64,000 nucleotides of DNA. Source: Gloeophyllum trabeum ATCC 11539. Taxonomy: Eukaryota > Basidiomycota > Agaricomycetes > Gloeophyllales > Gloeophyllaceae. The stretch lies in NCBI RefSeq assembly GCF_000344685.1, contig NW_006920410.1, forward strand, positions 224,740 through 288,739. Direction: 5' to 3'. Position numbers and translations under genes: made by a program. This document shows, in pieces, positions 53,384 to 64,000 of this stretch. Below the pieces are notes generated by a model that did no database searches, was not told the DNA's origin, and saw only the letters and a list, made by a program, of their open reading frames with translations. The number at the start of each line of letters is the position of its first letter. Positions within the stretch are counted from its first letter, which is position 1.

Positions 53384-54471
53384 ATGGCCCCCGTCTCTCG
53401 CGAGCTGTCTTTCTTTCAAGAGATGTACAACCCCTTAGAGTCCGACGCGCCCGGTAACGGGTACAGCGCTTTCCAGGGCGCGACGGAAGCCAGACTGGTT
53501 TCTTTCTACGACAACTCTATCGACGACCACGAGGCAGACGCCACTCAGCCGGGAATCGGGCCCTTCGAACCCCTCGCATACCCGTAAGTTATCCATCGCT
53601 CTGTGCCGTTAATTTCTAACCAGAGCCTTTGATAACCATCAGCTCTTACCTGTACTCGTCGTCTCTGTTCCCCTCCATGACAGAGGCGTACCCGCCCAGT
53701 CTGCTCTACGGCGGAATCGACACCCCGTCTCTCTCATATTCCGACACCTCGTCTCCTTCGTCTTCGGAACTCTCATCCCCGGTATCTCCTAACTCAAGTC
53801 TGCTCGCGGCCGAGTCCCTTTCCACCACTCCGACGCCCGTCTCTTCCACCAAGGGCGGCCGTCGCCCCCGTACCCGCGGCCCTGTGAACTACCGGGAGCT
53901 CGAGTCTGACGCGGAGAGCGAGGGCAACGGCACCGAAGACGAATATCGCCCGTCCCCGCCACCCCAGTCTGCCAAGCGCCCCGGCGCAACCCGTACGAAG
54001 CGCACCAAGGCCAGGGCTCGCGCGGCGCCCTACCCCTCCTCCTCCAACACCTCCTCCGCTTCCCCCGCCTCCTCTTTGTCATCCCCCTCACCCGAGTCGA
54101 CCCCCTCTCAGAGAATCAACAACAGGAACCACGAAGCCTCCTGCCCGCGCCCGACCGAGATCTTCCCCGACGCAGACGGCACCCTGCGGTGCCCAATCGA
54201 GCATTGCAAGCACGCTATCCGCCCAAAGGGCCCGAGAAAGCCGCGAGCGGGGGACATGCGACGGCACATTGCGACCCACTATCCGCACGAGAACGAGGGC
54301 AAGTGGAAGTGTCGCGGCTACCCGGTGGACGTCGCCGACCGCCGCGGCATCCCGGGCGAGTTGCACTATGTCGACGGCGAGCTGTATCGCGGGGGGTGCG
54401 GGAAGAACTTTAGCAGGAAGGACGCGTGGAGGAGACATCTCAAGGCTGGATGCAAGGGGGGTTGCAAGTAG
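53384..54471 (+). CDS. Zinc-finger protein, copy 3 (putative transcription factor)
   Basis: Two exons, 53384-53583 and 53643-54471, giving 342 residues (checked). The most diverged copy: its first exon (MAPVSRELSFFQEMYNPLES) is hardly alignable with copies 1 and 2, but the intron phase and position are the same. The second exon keeps SYSDTSS, NYRELESDAESEGNGTEDEY, a basic cluster (TRTKRTKARAR) and both finger units (LRCPIEHCKHAI with MRRHIATHY; WKCRGY, GGCGKNFSRKDAWRRH, GC). Its promoter is nevertheless as similar to the others as theirs are to each other, so the promoter appears more conserved than the N-terminal coding exon. Confidence 0.8.
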
Positions 54472-55384
54472 GTCTGTTTGTCTCGGATTAGCTTTTCGCG
54501 ATACGAGCTTACGCGAGCTGCAGATAGGGATATCCTCGGAATCTTACATGTAACAAGGAAATTGTATGATGTTGCTTCATTTAAGGACTCTTTCTCTCAA
54601 ACTTTGTTGTTGCTGGATCTTTGTTCCCTCCGTCGCCTCGACCGAATTAAATGATAGTTGCGAGAATATGGCTGGATTCGTAGACTAATTGTATTTTACA
54701 TGTTGCACACCCTCTTGTATCAAGTATGCGGCTGAGTTTTCAAGTACTCGCTGGACGTTCTGAATCTTCCTCAATGTCGTGATCGGGAGTTGAATCGCGT
54801 CCGTCCGTCACGCGTGACCTTCCGGATTCGAGTCCCAATCGACCTCCACCTCAGCGATGTGAATCTGCTGTGTCTCTATATACCACTTGCGAAGATTTAC
54901 CAAGTTTCTCGTACGCAAAGGAGTGCTTGAAAATTGAAATTATGGGTCTATCTTCCACGTCGTCCTCAAGCTTGGAACACATCATGTCCTTTAATTTGGA
55001 TGGTAGGCTGGTGGCCACCCTCTCTCAGGCTAGCACGAGTGAGGCAGAACTATCACGACTCTGCGCACAGTCTGATAGAAAGGGTAGTTACGTGCCTATT
55101 TGGATGGGTAAACCGTCTTCGCTCCAACGCTGCTGAATGGACTGACAGCCTCTTAAAATCACTGACCCGCTATGAACTAATGGTTTATGCCGTATATACG
55201 GTGGGTGCAATCAAACCTCCAGCTGGCTATCAACCTTCAATCTTCCTCCAAGGACCAAATTCCTTATATCCAGTCTGGACAGGTTACTACATCGCAAGTC
55301 TGTCAACAATGAAATAGGCGACACCGACTACTCTATCGGCCCCAGACGGTTGTAGGACCCTAGATGGCGCTAAAACCCGAATGC
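54472..55384. other. 3' flanks of zinc-finger gene 3 and secreted protein 4
   Basis: A short block near 54695-54770 (CTCTTGTATCAAGTATG, GCTGGACGTTC) matches the flanks of the other zinc-finger copies. No further gene recognised. Confidence 0.5.
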
Positions 55385-55861
55385 TTAGCAAGTGCCGCCG
55401 CTCAACCCAACCTGGAACCCATCCCCGGCCCAGCGCCCAGAGTGGTCCCCATTGCCCGACCAACAAGTATTCAAAATGTCCTCTGCGATACTCCTCAGCG
55501 TCGCCCCATCCGTCCGCCCACCCAGGGCGTCCACGCCGGTGGACCTCGTATTGGCGGTCATAGTGACGGTGCCGACGTTGCCGTTCGTGTTGAGGAACGC
55601 GACCTGGCAGCAGGACGAGCCGCCGCCCTGGCTGTGGCTGAGGCAGCTGCTGCCGAACCCAAAGTCCGCGTCGCGGCCGGGAACGCCGAAGTCCTGCTGG
55701 GACGTATTGATGTTGTTGATGATGTCCTGGGCGAAGGCGCGCGGGACACCCTTGTCGCCCTGGTCGCAGAAGACGCGGCCGTCGCTGGGACTGATAGCTG
55801 CGACGAGCGGTGTGAGCGCGGCGAGGGAGATGGCGAGGATGGTGGATTGAATGCTGAGCAT
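55385..55861 (-). CDS. Small secreted six-cysteine protein 4
   Basis: 158 residues, one coding exon. Signal peptide MLSIQSTILAISLAALTPLV; six cysteines in FCDQGDKG, SSC, SCCQVAFLN, NTCW and GGTC. TSQQDFGVPG and QGGGSSCC distinguish it from the other copies. A TATAAAAG-like element (plus-strand CTTTTATA near 56033-56040) lies about 175 bp upstream and the 5' UTR intron end (CTACAG) is close to the ATG. Confidence 0.85.
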   Translation of the reverse strand: MLSIQSTILAISLAALTPLVAAISPSDGRVFCDQGDKGVPRAFAQDIINNINTSQQDFGVPGRDADFGFGSSCLSHSQGGGSSCCQVAFLNTNGNVGTVTMTANTRSTGVDALGGRTDGATLRSIAEDILNTCWSGNGDHSGRWAGDGFQVGLSGGTC

Positions 55862-56796
55862 ATTTGGCTGTAGAAACTCGTCAATGACATGACCCTTTCA
55901 TTACAAGCCGAAAGTGGAAGCTCACCTATGTGATGAACAGAAAGTGAGTTCTGATACTAGAGCTGGTTTGCGAAGGAGCTGATGCGTCTGGTGGAGATGT
56001 GATTGGATAAAGGCTGAAAGAAACACAGGGCCTTTTATAACATTCCAGGAAAGAGCACTATTGTTTCAAAGTCAACAGAGCACCATCAACATCCGCGGAC
56101 ACCGCGGATGCCAAGCTACAATGTCATTCTCGTTGACCGTACGGGCGGGCCTGCATCCTGAAGGAAACAACGCTCTACATACAAGGTTTCCGAGCGGTGA
56201 TACCTCCGACTTGACATCACCCTGTGACTTCACGTAGGGTCAGCAGCGCCAGCAGACGTCCAGCCTTTAGCTCTCGTCGCTTCTCCTACACCGTTGAATG
56301 CCCATTCCCATTACTCGTTGTGGGGATATTAACTCCGTAGTATAATCTATAGGGCACCTCACGAACAGCCCATGGAGGCGATGATGATGGGCATGGTACG
56401 TATGTCCGGCCCGGCTTGAGGACAGTTCCGGTACGATTATGTCGGATGTCAGGCCATGTGGACGCAATATACAGAGCTTGCAATACCGGAAGACATAGCA
56501 CAACAACCGTGGATGTACAGACGGTCCTGTCCTGGTCAGAGATACCGCGAATTTGGCTTGTTTATTTGTCTTGCCAAAGTTGCTTCAGACTTAGAGTATC
56601 CCCAGCGGAACGCGTGACGGTCCCGGATGTAAAGTATAAGCTCCTCGTTTCCAGCTGCTGTGCATTCATTCACAATAATCGTACATCATGACTACAGGTA
56701 CATTCACATTCAATGACATCAGAAACTAACAGGCAGATACATATTCGTCCTCCGGCTACACGAAATCGTGATTCACCAGACCGCAAGAAGGAAACC
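55862..56796. other. Promoter side of secreted protein 4, then unassigned
   Basis: The first 320 bp carry the promoter of secreted protein 4 (TATA box, and near 56155 a CATCCTGAAGGAAAC word shared with other copies). No other gene recognised. Confidence 0.5.
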
Positions 56797-57828
56797 TTAC
56801 AGGCGAACCTGGCCGGGAACCTTGAACGTCAAGAGCTTGAAGAACACCACGATGCCCGTGGCGAAAATCATCCAGGCTAGGTTCTTAGCCCAGACGCCGG
56901 ACTGGCCGAAGTATAGGCCGACGAGGTTGTAGAGCATCGTCGCGGAAAAGATGGGGTTAGTCAAAAGAGCCTGGATACTAAAGCGTCAGTCAGGCAACCA
57001 AACGGGCGGTGAGTCAATCATTTACCCCAAGACCGAAGACAAGTCCGGTGACAACCTGGATAGCGGTGCTCGGTGGTCCAGCTAATCGCTGTAGGACGCG
57101 CGTCAGATACGAGGTTAGTGTAACTACTTGCGACTTACTAAAACGACAGCGCCGTTGTCCACGAAATCAAGGACGCCAATACCGGCAAACGTCTGAGCGG
57201 TAAGGTGCGTCCAGACATTATCCGCCGTCATAGGTGGCAGCATCACGAAGACGGCGTAGAACTGGGCGAATGAGTTGACGGTCACCAGCGCCTGGGACAT
57301 GACGAAATTCTCGTTGTTCCAGAACAGCATCCATCCGGCTGTAGGGACGCGTTAAAACCCTCGTCCGGACAATACGGTACACTCTTACCGATGCAGAGGT
57401 TCCCGAGCGCATATATGGGCGCATATTTCAGCTGCGATGGCTCCCCATACGCACTTGCGTCGTCCTTCCTTCCGCCGCTCGGCCTCCAGAGCTTGCTGAT
57501 CCACGTCAGTTGGATCACCACCTGCATCGAGAAGTACACTCCGATGAACATCGGGTTCGGTGAGAAAGCATAATGGTACTAATTCTGCTGCATTAATATT
57601 CAAACATCTCCAAAAGATACAACAGGCACGTACGGTATCGTGTATGTCCTTCATGTTCGGCTTCGTCAACATCCCGTAAGTCTGTGCCGCGAAGTTAATG
57701 GCCCACGACCCGAGGGTCATCAACCGCGCCCTGTTCACATCCTGCATCGTGACTTTCTGGCTCATCGTCGAGGGGCTAGTCGTCGTCGGCAATAGAGTAT
57801 CGGAAGGCTGTTGGTTCTGTGAGGTCAT
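56797..57828 (-). CDS. Multispanning membrane protein, function unknown
   Basis: About six exons. The start is MTSQNQQPSDTLLP, with a hydrophilic N-terminus of about 30 residues. It continues DVNRARLMTLGSWAINFAAQ, HYAFSPNPMFIGVYFSMQVV, ALGNLCIGGWMLFWNNENFV, ALVTVNSFAQFYAVFVMLPP, RLAGPPSTAIQVVTGLVFGL, NPIFSATMLYNLVGLYFGQ and WMIFATGIVVFFKLLKFKV. This predicts roughly six to seven membrane helices with a short basic tail. The sequence resembles an uncharacterised fungal membrane family (possibly DUF1774, from memory only). No catalytic or transport motif was seen. Exon junctions follow GT-AG but were not phase-checked throughout. Confidence 0.7.
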
Positions 57829-58008
57829 GGGGGTATAATGCCAGCTCTGCGACAGGTTTTATACGCATGGCGGCGGCTGGCGGGAGCGCGGAGGGTAGAC
57901 GGGTGACATGGGATGAGGTCAGGACGCGTCAAGGATCGACGATCGACAGCCTGACCTATATATGGTATTTTTCCTACCACTTTTGGTAGTCAGTGGCGGA
58001 TGGCGACT

Positions 58009-59821
58009 TCAGCCGTTATTCCTGGTTGGACGGGACGGCCACAGGGGATCGATGACTGGTAGAACGCAGCAGCAGTACCATATGATATTATGAAAAATTG
58101 AGGCTTTCAGTCGAAGTATGGACATACTCTCTATGAACGGGATCTTTGTCGGAAAGGGGAACATTCCCGAGGGCATCCCATCCAGCTCGACATGGTAGTC
58201 ACAATTTTCCAAGGCATAAGATACATCATGCGTAAATTTCCATTCAGCAGGACGCACTAAAAATTAAGGGAATCTAGTACACTCGTCCCAGGTGATACAG
58301 CACCTGATACATCTGCATGGGTGCGGGAGGAATTGATGGGTAGCGACAATGAAGACATGACCAGTAGTTGACGCAACCAGATGGTTGCCCATGGTGCCAT
58401 CTCTCTATGTTTCATATCACCTCCTGGACGCCGATCGGGAGGCGTATGCAAATCTGCCCTGACGCTGTATCGAGGGCATGTTTCATGGATCTGCGCCCTG
58501 GGTGGGAACAACTATCACCTACCAGTGGAAGCGCACTTACCGCAACGCGCCAATTCATGCATGGGAATTCCCAGGTGCCCCAATCTTTATCAGTGCCATC
58601 GGAAGCTGCGAGATCTTCCACTCGAACAGTACCTCCGCTGTGGCAGACAATCTTGACGAAAGAAGTGACTCACGCGCTGAGATATCTCATACGTACGCCT
58701 TGAATATTCAATTCTTTGAACGCGGTTGACACTATTGCTACGGTGATGGGATGTACCTGTCAAGGCCTTTGGGTTGATCGACCGATTCGTGGCTGAAGAA
58801 TGGCTCGCGGTCTGCCTTTGTCATACCAGCAACATAGGCACCCCGCCCGGTCTTCGTGTATTTCTCTTCAATGCTGTAACACCCTCGATTCAGATGGGCC
58901 TCGTAATACGAAGATGTGGGTCTTGCGCCTTAAACGCCTGACGGTGACCCACTTCCGACACTGTTTCGCTATCTGGCAAGTGCCAGAATACGACACGAGC
59001 ACACCATAGTAGAGCCCAGCGGCGAACGCTCTCTGCGCACGAGACCAACTTGAATCTTTCATCAAAGGAGGCATCAAGTGCTTCTTGGTTGGATTCCAGG
59101 CCCTTGTACTTTGCTACCACAGGTGCCGCCTGCGAGCCGAGATGGATTGGATCCGAGTACTAGTAGTCCGAGGGACAATATAAATACAAGGCATATCCAT
59201 TCAAATACATCAATTATTCCCGATGACGCGCGACGCAAAGAGAAGCCCTGACTGTGTTGACACGGCACCGGGAGACGCGATATGTCTACTGCTTCGTAAA
59301 TTGGTCCAGCGAAGGAGCTAGATCCATGAGCGAAGCTGAGTAGACAGTACAAAAAATGAAGTGGCACCAACTCCTTTCTCGAACATTTCGCAAGCAGCTC
59401 CCAATGGTACTCGCGCCACAGTGCCCCGCAGTGCTATTTACGAGAGTGAGAACGCAGACCAAATTGGACATTTAATGCTACATACCTGACAGTGCTTATC
59501 GTGAAGGAAGCTTACCCAGGCCGGCAGAGCCGTACCGGGAGGACAGGCGGGCAGCGACGGGCGGATCGAAAACGACGCCTTCCAAACGCTTTCAGCATTT
59601 TTGCTGAGAGCCAGTTTCCTGAAAGTCTTGGTAGTTCTCGCAAGGCGTAGCAAGTCCTCAGGATGCATGCGCTGGAATATCTGGCAGCGATGTATGTAAT
59701 AGGAGATGAAATGACCGTGTCTGCAAGACCCACTGCCACTTACCTCGTAGAGAACGTCCAGAGGCATGCTGACTAGGAGGGTCAGGTCATCTGCATGCTC
59801 CGTTCGTGCTTGGTGGGCCAT
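58009..59821 (-). CDS. F-box protein, paralogue of the gene at 63204
   Basis: The first exon ends in LLVSMPLDVLYE and is spliced to IFQRMHPEDLLRLARTTKTF (F-box), then ESVWKASFSIRPSLPACPPG and LPAWVSFLHDKHCQ. The next exon (HCGALWREYHWELLAKCSRK) fits the Cys-rich ribbon that follows the F-box in this family. Further exons include VAKYKGLESNQEALDASFDE near 59060-59120, which aligns with VIAKYKTLQGDPAALQAFVE of the right-hand gene, and VEDLAASDGTDKDWGTWEF near 58560-58610. The 3' end at 58009 is a guess from the last plausible frame (VRPAEWKFTHDVSYALENC). Function: probable SCF adaptor, target unknown. Exon order is supported, exact boundaries are not. Confidence 0.55.
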
Positions 59822-60144
59822 GCGAGGCTGTGTTGAGTGACTTTACTCTTGAAACTGCTAGGATGGGTCAGAACATGGAGAGAGTTAAGATTGAAAAGGC
59901 GGCAAAGTACAAGAGCATGCCACCGGACGCCAACTAGGGTCACGCGTGATTCTTAAGACGCCGTCTCTGTCCCAAGAACGTTGGGGGCCTGACAAACTAC
60001 AATGCGAAGTGACCGTCTCGACAGATAAGGCTGCATGTGGTGTAAAGGCATATCAGCGAGCTCTCCAGCACATGTATGACGAGAACGTCCAATTAGTCAT
60101 CGTCTCCGTAAAATACAATGCCCCGTGAGACTTCATTAGGTAGT
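59822..60144. other. Intergenic, nothing recognised
   Basis: Promoter of the F-box gene and 3' flank of the malic enzyme gene. Confidence 0.5.
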
Positions 60145-62283
60145 CTATTCGTCGCCCTCGGGATCGTATACATACGTCCCATAAATCGGCTCCCACTGCT
60201 TCTCCCTCACCTTTTCTCTTGCCTCCTCCTTCTTCCAATCCACACCCGCAATGCCTTCCTCGATAGCTTGCTCCGCAACCGCCACGGCAACTTCGTAGTT
60301 GCACTTTGGCGCATCCGCCATATCCGGGAGCAGCGCATCATCAGGATCTTTGAGGGCAGGGGCCAGGGAGGCTAGTCGACGTGTGGCAGCGATGATCATG
60401 CTGTCTGTAATCTTGCGAGCCTTGGAAATCACGGCGCCGAAACCAATTCCGGGGTAAATAAGAGCATCTGAATCCGAATTAGGGTCCTCGAGTAAACCTC
60501 CCTAAGACAACCACTTACTATTACACTCGGCGATGCTAAGCAGGCGGAGATCATCAGCACACACACCTGCAAGTCATAACCAAAACTCACATATAGTCCT
60601 TCCCGTTCGGGTTCTTGGTAGCGGGGAACGGACTCCCCGTCGCCATCAACGCCTTCCCGCCCGTCCACTGATTCGCATCCTTCGGGTCCACCTCGACCAG
60701 CCTACTCGGATTACTCAATGGGAGGATAATCGGCCGGTCCACGCCCTTCGCCATTTCCTTCACCACCTCCTCCGTGAACGCGCCCGCCTTCGTCGAGCAC
60801 CCGATCAACACCGTCGGCTTCACCTTTTTCACCACGTCCAGCAGCCCGACCTCCCCCTTCGCGTCGGGCCACTCAGAGTCGGGCCGCGTGAACTCCCTGA
60901 TGCCTTCCCGGATCTTCTCCGGACCCAGCGATTCCTTGACGAGGCCGAATCTGTCGAGGAGCCAGAATCGCTTATTGGCTTCTTCGCGAGAGAGGTTGTC
61001 CATCGTCATCATGGCATCGCGGATTTGGGCGGTGATACCGTGCCCAGCGGATCCTGCACCGTAAACTACGAAGCGCTGATCGGAGAGCTTCGTCTTTGTC
61101 ACACCGATCGCAGCCATGATGCAGGCTAGTGTGACTGCACCAGTGCCCTGGCTAAGCCATAATGTATCAGCATCGTGGGATAGGCTGCATAGGCGAGATC
61201 TTGCCGTACATATCATCATTGAACACAGCGTGGTGATCACGGTAGGTATCGAGAAGCCTCTGAGCATTTGCGGTTCCAAAGTCTTCGAAATGAAGTAGGG
61301 AATGCGGGAGATGCTTCCGTACGAGTTGGACGAACTTGTCTATGAATTCATCGTACTCTTTACCACGGACGCGTTTCTCTGGCCAGCCCTGCAAGAATCT
61401 GTCGTAAGGGAGAAAATGCTGTGTGAAAGGGAGATATACATGCCACATATAAATCATCGTTGCGTATATCGTCGTTATCGGTTCCGACATCGAAAATGAC
61501 AGCCAGAGTCCTGGAAGGATCAATGCCTGCAATTAAACTATAAAATCCTATCAGTAACTTATCGGGTTTCAGATGAGAGGGGGGGTGTACCTGTATAGCG
61601 CAGACTTCGCAGCTGAGATCTGCGATCCCGGCATTAGCTATCGTCGTGGAAGTATAATATCCCAAGCTTACCCCGATACCCTGGAAGAAAATGAGTCAAA
61701 ACGAATTGGAGAATGGCACACAGACTCACCCCGACGCCCTGATCTCCAATTCCCAAAATAGCTTCAGCGTCCGAGCAGACTATAAGGTCAACATTTCGCC
61801 CTTTCACTTGCTCTAAGAAGTCCTCTTCCATAGAGTCCTGGTTCGGAAAGGTGAGATATAGCCCTTCACTACGGCGGTATAGGTGAGAATAGTTTGCGAT
61901 CGCATCGCCCTACAATCGTCACCATCAGAGTTTAAGGATATTAGCGAAGACAGTACCTCAGTGGGAGTGTATATAATGGGTATCAACTCCTTCAGGTGCC
62001 TTCGCAGCAATTCAAAGTACAACACCCGATTCTGCTCCTTCATACTCTGCATGAAGCTGTTCTTTCTTATCGGGGTGTCCCGCATCTGCAGCTGATCGTA
62101 GGCACGCTGACATTGTTCATCGAGAGTATTGACGCGGAATGGCAAACGCCCAGTCAGTCCGAACGCCTTGCGTTCCTCCATAGTGAACGCAGTCCCCTTA
62201 TTCCATCGAGGGTTGTTCAAAATGGCCTCCCCTCGTAGCCGGACGCGAAAGACTTGCTGGGCTTTGGCTGCCGTAGACGCCAT
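60145..62283 (-). CDS. Malic enzyme (malate to pyruvate, oxidative decarboxylation)
   Basis: Converts malate to pyruvate and CO2 with reduction of NAD or NADP. Multi-exon. Motifs in order: LTGRLPFRV, ELIPIIYTPTEGDAIANYSH, EAILGIGDQGVG joined to GIG and ISAAKSALYS, GGIDPSRTLAV-like AGIDPSRTLAVIFDVGTDN, KRVRGKEYDEF, LLHFEDFGTANA, AVFNDD, QGTGAVTLACI, VVYGAGSAGHGI (dinucleotide fold), PIILPLSNPSRLVEVDP and TGGKALMATGSPFP. The exon coding Gly-Ile-Gly (61680-61672) is only 9 nt, between introns of about 49 and 52 nt. NAD versus NADP preference cannot be read with confidence. The N-terminus (MASTAAKAQQVFRVRLRGEA) is basic and could be a mitochondrial signal. Expected length about 570-590 residues. 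Confidence 0.92.
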
Positions 62284-63203
62284 GGTGGTTTAGACAGAGA
62301 AAGATGCGAGGAACGACACCTATAAATGCGTCGGCCTCGAGTTGCGCAGTGACGCCACTGGCGCATTTGTCTTGTCGTCATGCATCAGAATCTTCCCGGC
62401 AGCACGCGGAGCGAGCAATCATTTATTTTCAGGACGGTCGACATTCGGGCGAGATAAACCAGATTCAGCTTGGAACGCGCGTATCGTCGGCCTGCAGAAT
62501 TTCAAGCCCGGGCAACGGAATGATGGGAAGCGACTCAGGCTGAGCGCTGAGGTCGCGTCCAAGTCTGGACGTCGGGCGATGCCACTCTCCCACGCACCCC
62601 GACGCAGGGTATCGGGATGCTACATTCGTCCTTCAGAGCCACGTAGAGATCAAGTTGAATATCAGTAAGTCTTCCGTCCGGGGATTTACGACGTAATCAT
62701 TGTGATGGATGCGACAATAGAATCATGAATTTGTTGGTGGCTTTACCTGTGTCCCTGATGTCCACTGCTCCCCGACTTAGAGTAAACGCAGCGATGAGCA
62801 CATGACCGATGCGTCCAACGGTACTCAGTGGCTGTATGGCATCGAGAACTAGAGCCCGTGGCATTCGGGACAGATCCTCTAGACAGAGCCAACCGAACCA
62901 CGGTCCTACATCGCTAAGCTAGGTAAGTACCTCCGCTGTGGTGCACAAGCACCAACGGGATCTGAAACCAGCGTTTAGACAGACGAACAGGTTACAGACA
63001 TGAATTATATCCTATATTCTACTAATACTATGACCTCTTGCGGTTTCTTTGAGAGCGGCGAAGCTGATGGACAGGGAGGGACAAACCCTATCTATCTTTG
63101 GAAGGCTCACGTTATGAGCGTGGCCGCAGTGGGCGCTCCTCGCGAATGTAAAAGGCGCGCCCCCACAGCTCCTTGCTCACCTCAGACTTCCACTGGCCCC
63201 TTC
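62284..63203. other. Intergenic, nothing recognised
   Basis: Divergent region between the malic enzyme gene and the right-hand F-box gene. No further gene recognised. Confidence 0.5.
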
Positions 63204-64000
63204 ATGGCTCCTTCACAGAAGCGCCGCCAACTAGAGGCCGATGAACGACCAGGAACTGGTCAGACTCGTTCAAAGAAAGCAAGACGCAAAGGCAAACTCT
63301 CACTAATTGTAGACATGCCCCTGGACATCCTTCTCGAAGTACGCGCTTAACCCACGCTGTCAGTCGACGTCCCTACACCCCCTTCTGCAGATATTTCAGC
63401 ACCTGCAACCCCTCGATCTCCTGCACATGGCACGGACCACCAAATCACTGCGGGGTATTATCATGCACCGTTCCGCGAAGACCATATGGACGGCCTCTTT
63501 CGCGCTTCGTCCAAACTTCCCCGAATGTCCCCCAGAGATGTCGTTACCGGCGTGGGCCCGCTTCCTCTGCGACCCGCATTGCCAAGTGAGCTCTGCACGC
63601 CGATGCTTTCTTGGGTGTATGATTAACAGGTCTTCTAAGGTCTGCCTCGCCGCTTGTGTGCACAATCCGGACTGGATTTTGCGCAGACGGTTATGCTCCC
63701 GCTGTTCGGAGAAGACGTACGTATCACGCCTTCTGCATCATCCTCTATCATCTGGCCACTACTTTCCCCGTAGGTATACTTACGGCAGCCACTACTATGA
63801 CGGTGTAGTAATCAACAACTTGATCCCTCATCACGTCCTGCGTGAGAGCCGTGTTCCTTGTTCCAGCCCGCTCGCCGTACTGACATACCGCCCAAGGTTA
63901 TCAACAAGGCACTTACTACCTCGAATCCGAGGCGAAAGCCGTGATCGCGAAATACAAGACCTTGCAAGGAGACCCAGCGGCGCTGCAAGCCTTCGTTGAA
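63204..64000 (+). CDS. F-box protein, partial (runs off the window)
   Basis: Exons 63204-63338, 63391-63585 and from 63640 onward. The N-terminus is basic (TRSKKARRKGK), followed by LIVDMPLDILLE spliced to IFQHLQPLDLLHMARTTKSL (F-box), TIWTASFALRPNFPECPPEM, LPAWARFLCDPHCQ, and a Cys ribbon (VCLAACVHNPDWILRRRLCS, RC). A later exon ends the window with GTYYLESEAKAVIAKYKTLQ. Same family and exon pattern as the minus-strand gene at 58009-59821. The 3' end is outside the window. Confidence 0.75.

Noticed and set aside
1..64000. CRISPR arrays, insertion sequences or intact transposons
   Set aside because: No CRISPR-like repeat-spacer pattern and no transposase, reverse transcriptase or integrase frame was found; the genome is eukaryotic.

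Overview
The window looks like nuclear DNA of a filamentous basidiomycete, most likely an Agaricomycete. Genes are broken by many short introns (about 48-70 nt, GT-AG, with CTAAC/CTGAC-like branch points). The families are typical of mushroom-forming fungi: expanded Baeyer-Villiger-type flavin monooxygenases, F-box proteins, kinase-like proteins of the HGDLKGANIL type, CAP/PR-1 and LysM proteins, and small secreted cysteine-rich proteins. No organellar, viral or bacterial block was seen. Exon models marked as checked were rebuilt by hand and sum to a multiple of three.

Left part (1-21 kb): a degenerate repeat field built on TGTCCGC at about 43-bp spacing; an F-box protein with an acidic repeat; a tRNA-dihydrouridine synthase of the Dus2 type (minus strand); then three paralogous BVMO genes. 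Two are in tandem on the minus strand. The third is on the plus strand beyond the biotin-carrying alpha subunit of methylcrotonoyl-CoA carboxylase (14 exons), which is divergent from the second BVMO.

Middle part (22-45 kb): a large protein ending in a kinase fold that has lost both catalytic aspartates (predicted pseudokinase), a broken secreted-protein gene, a CAP/PR-1 protein, the first of three paralogous zinc-finger genes, a membrane-anchored LysM protein with a LysM-less neighbour, one tRNA-Leu(AAG), a truncated and an intact six-cysteine secreted protein, a four-helix (MARVEL-like) membrane protein, a trypsin-fold protease-like protein with a coiled-coil insert, and the ribosome-assembly GTPase Nog2.

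Right part (46-64 kb): three more six-cysteine secreted proteins alternate with two more copies of the zinc-finger gene. These are followed by a multispanning membrane protein, an F-box gene, NAD(P)-malic enzyme, and a second F-box gene running off the window.

The most interesting part is 25.6-56 kb. Two gene families there are repeatedly duplicated and interleaved: six-cysteine secreted proteins (four intact, two broken) and zinc-finger proteins (three intact, one promoter-only relic). Each family has carried its own promoter architecture through the duplications. All three zinc-finger promoters hold a four-fold CGCTTTGRCC array, a near-perfect palindrome enclosing an inverted pair of GATA sites, and a TATA box exactly 92 bp before the ATG. 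Whether the zinc-finger proteins regulate themselves or the secreted proteins is inference.
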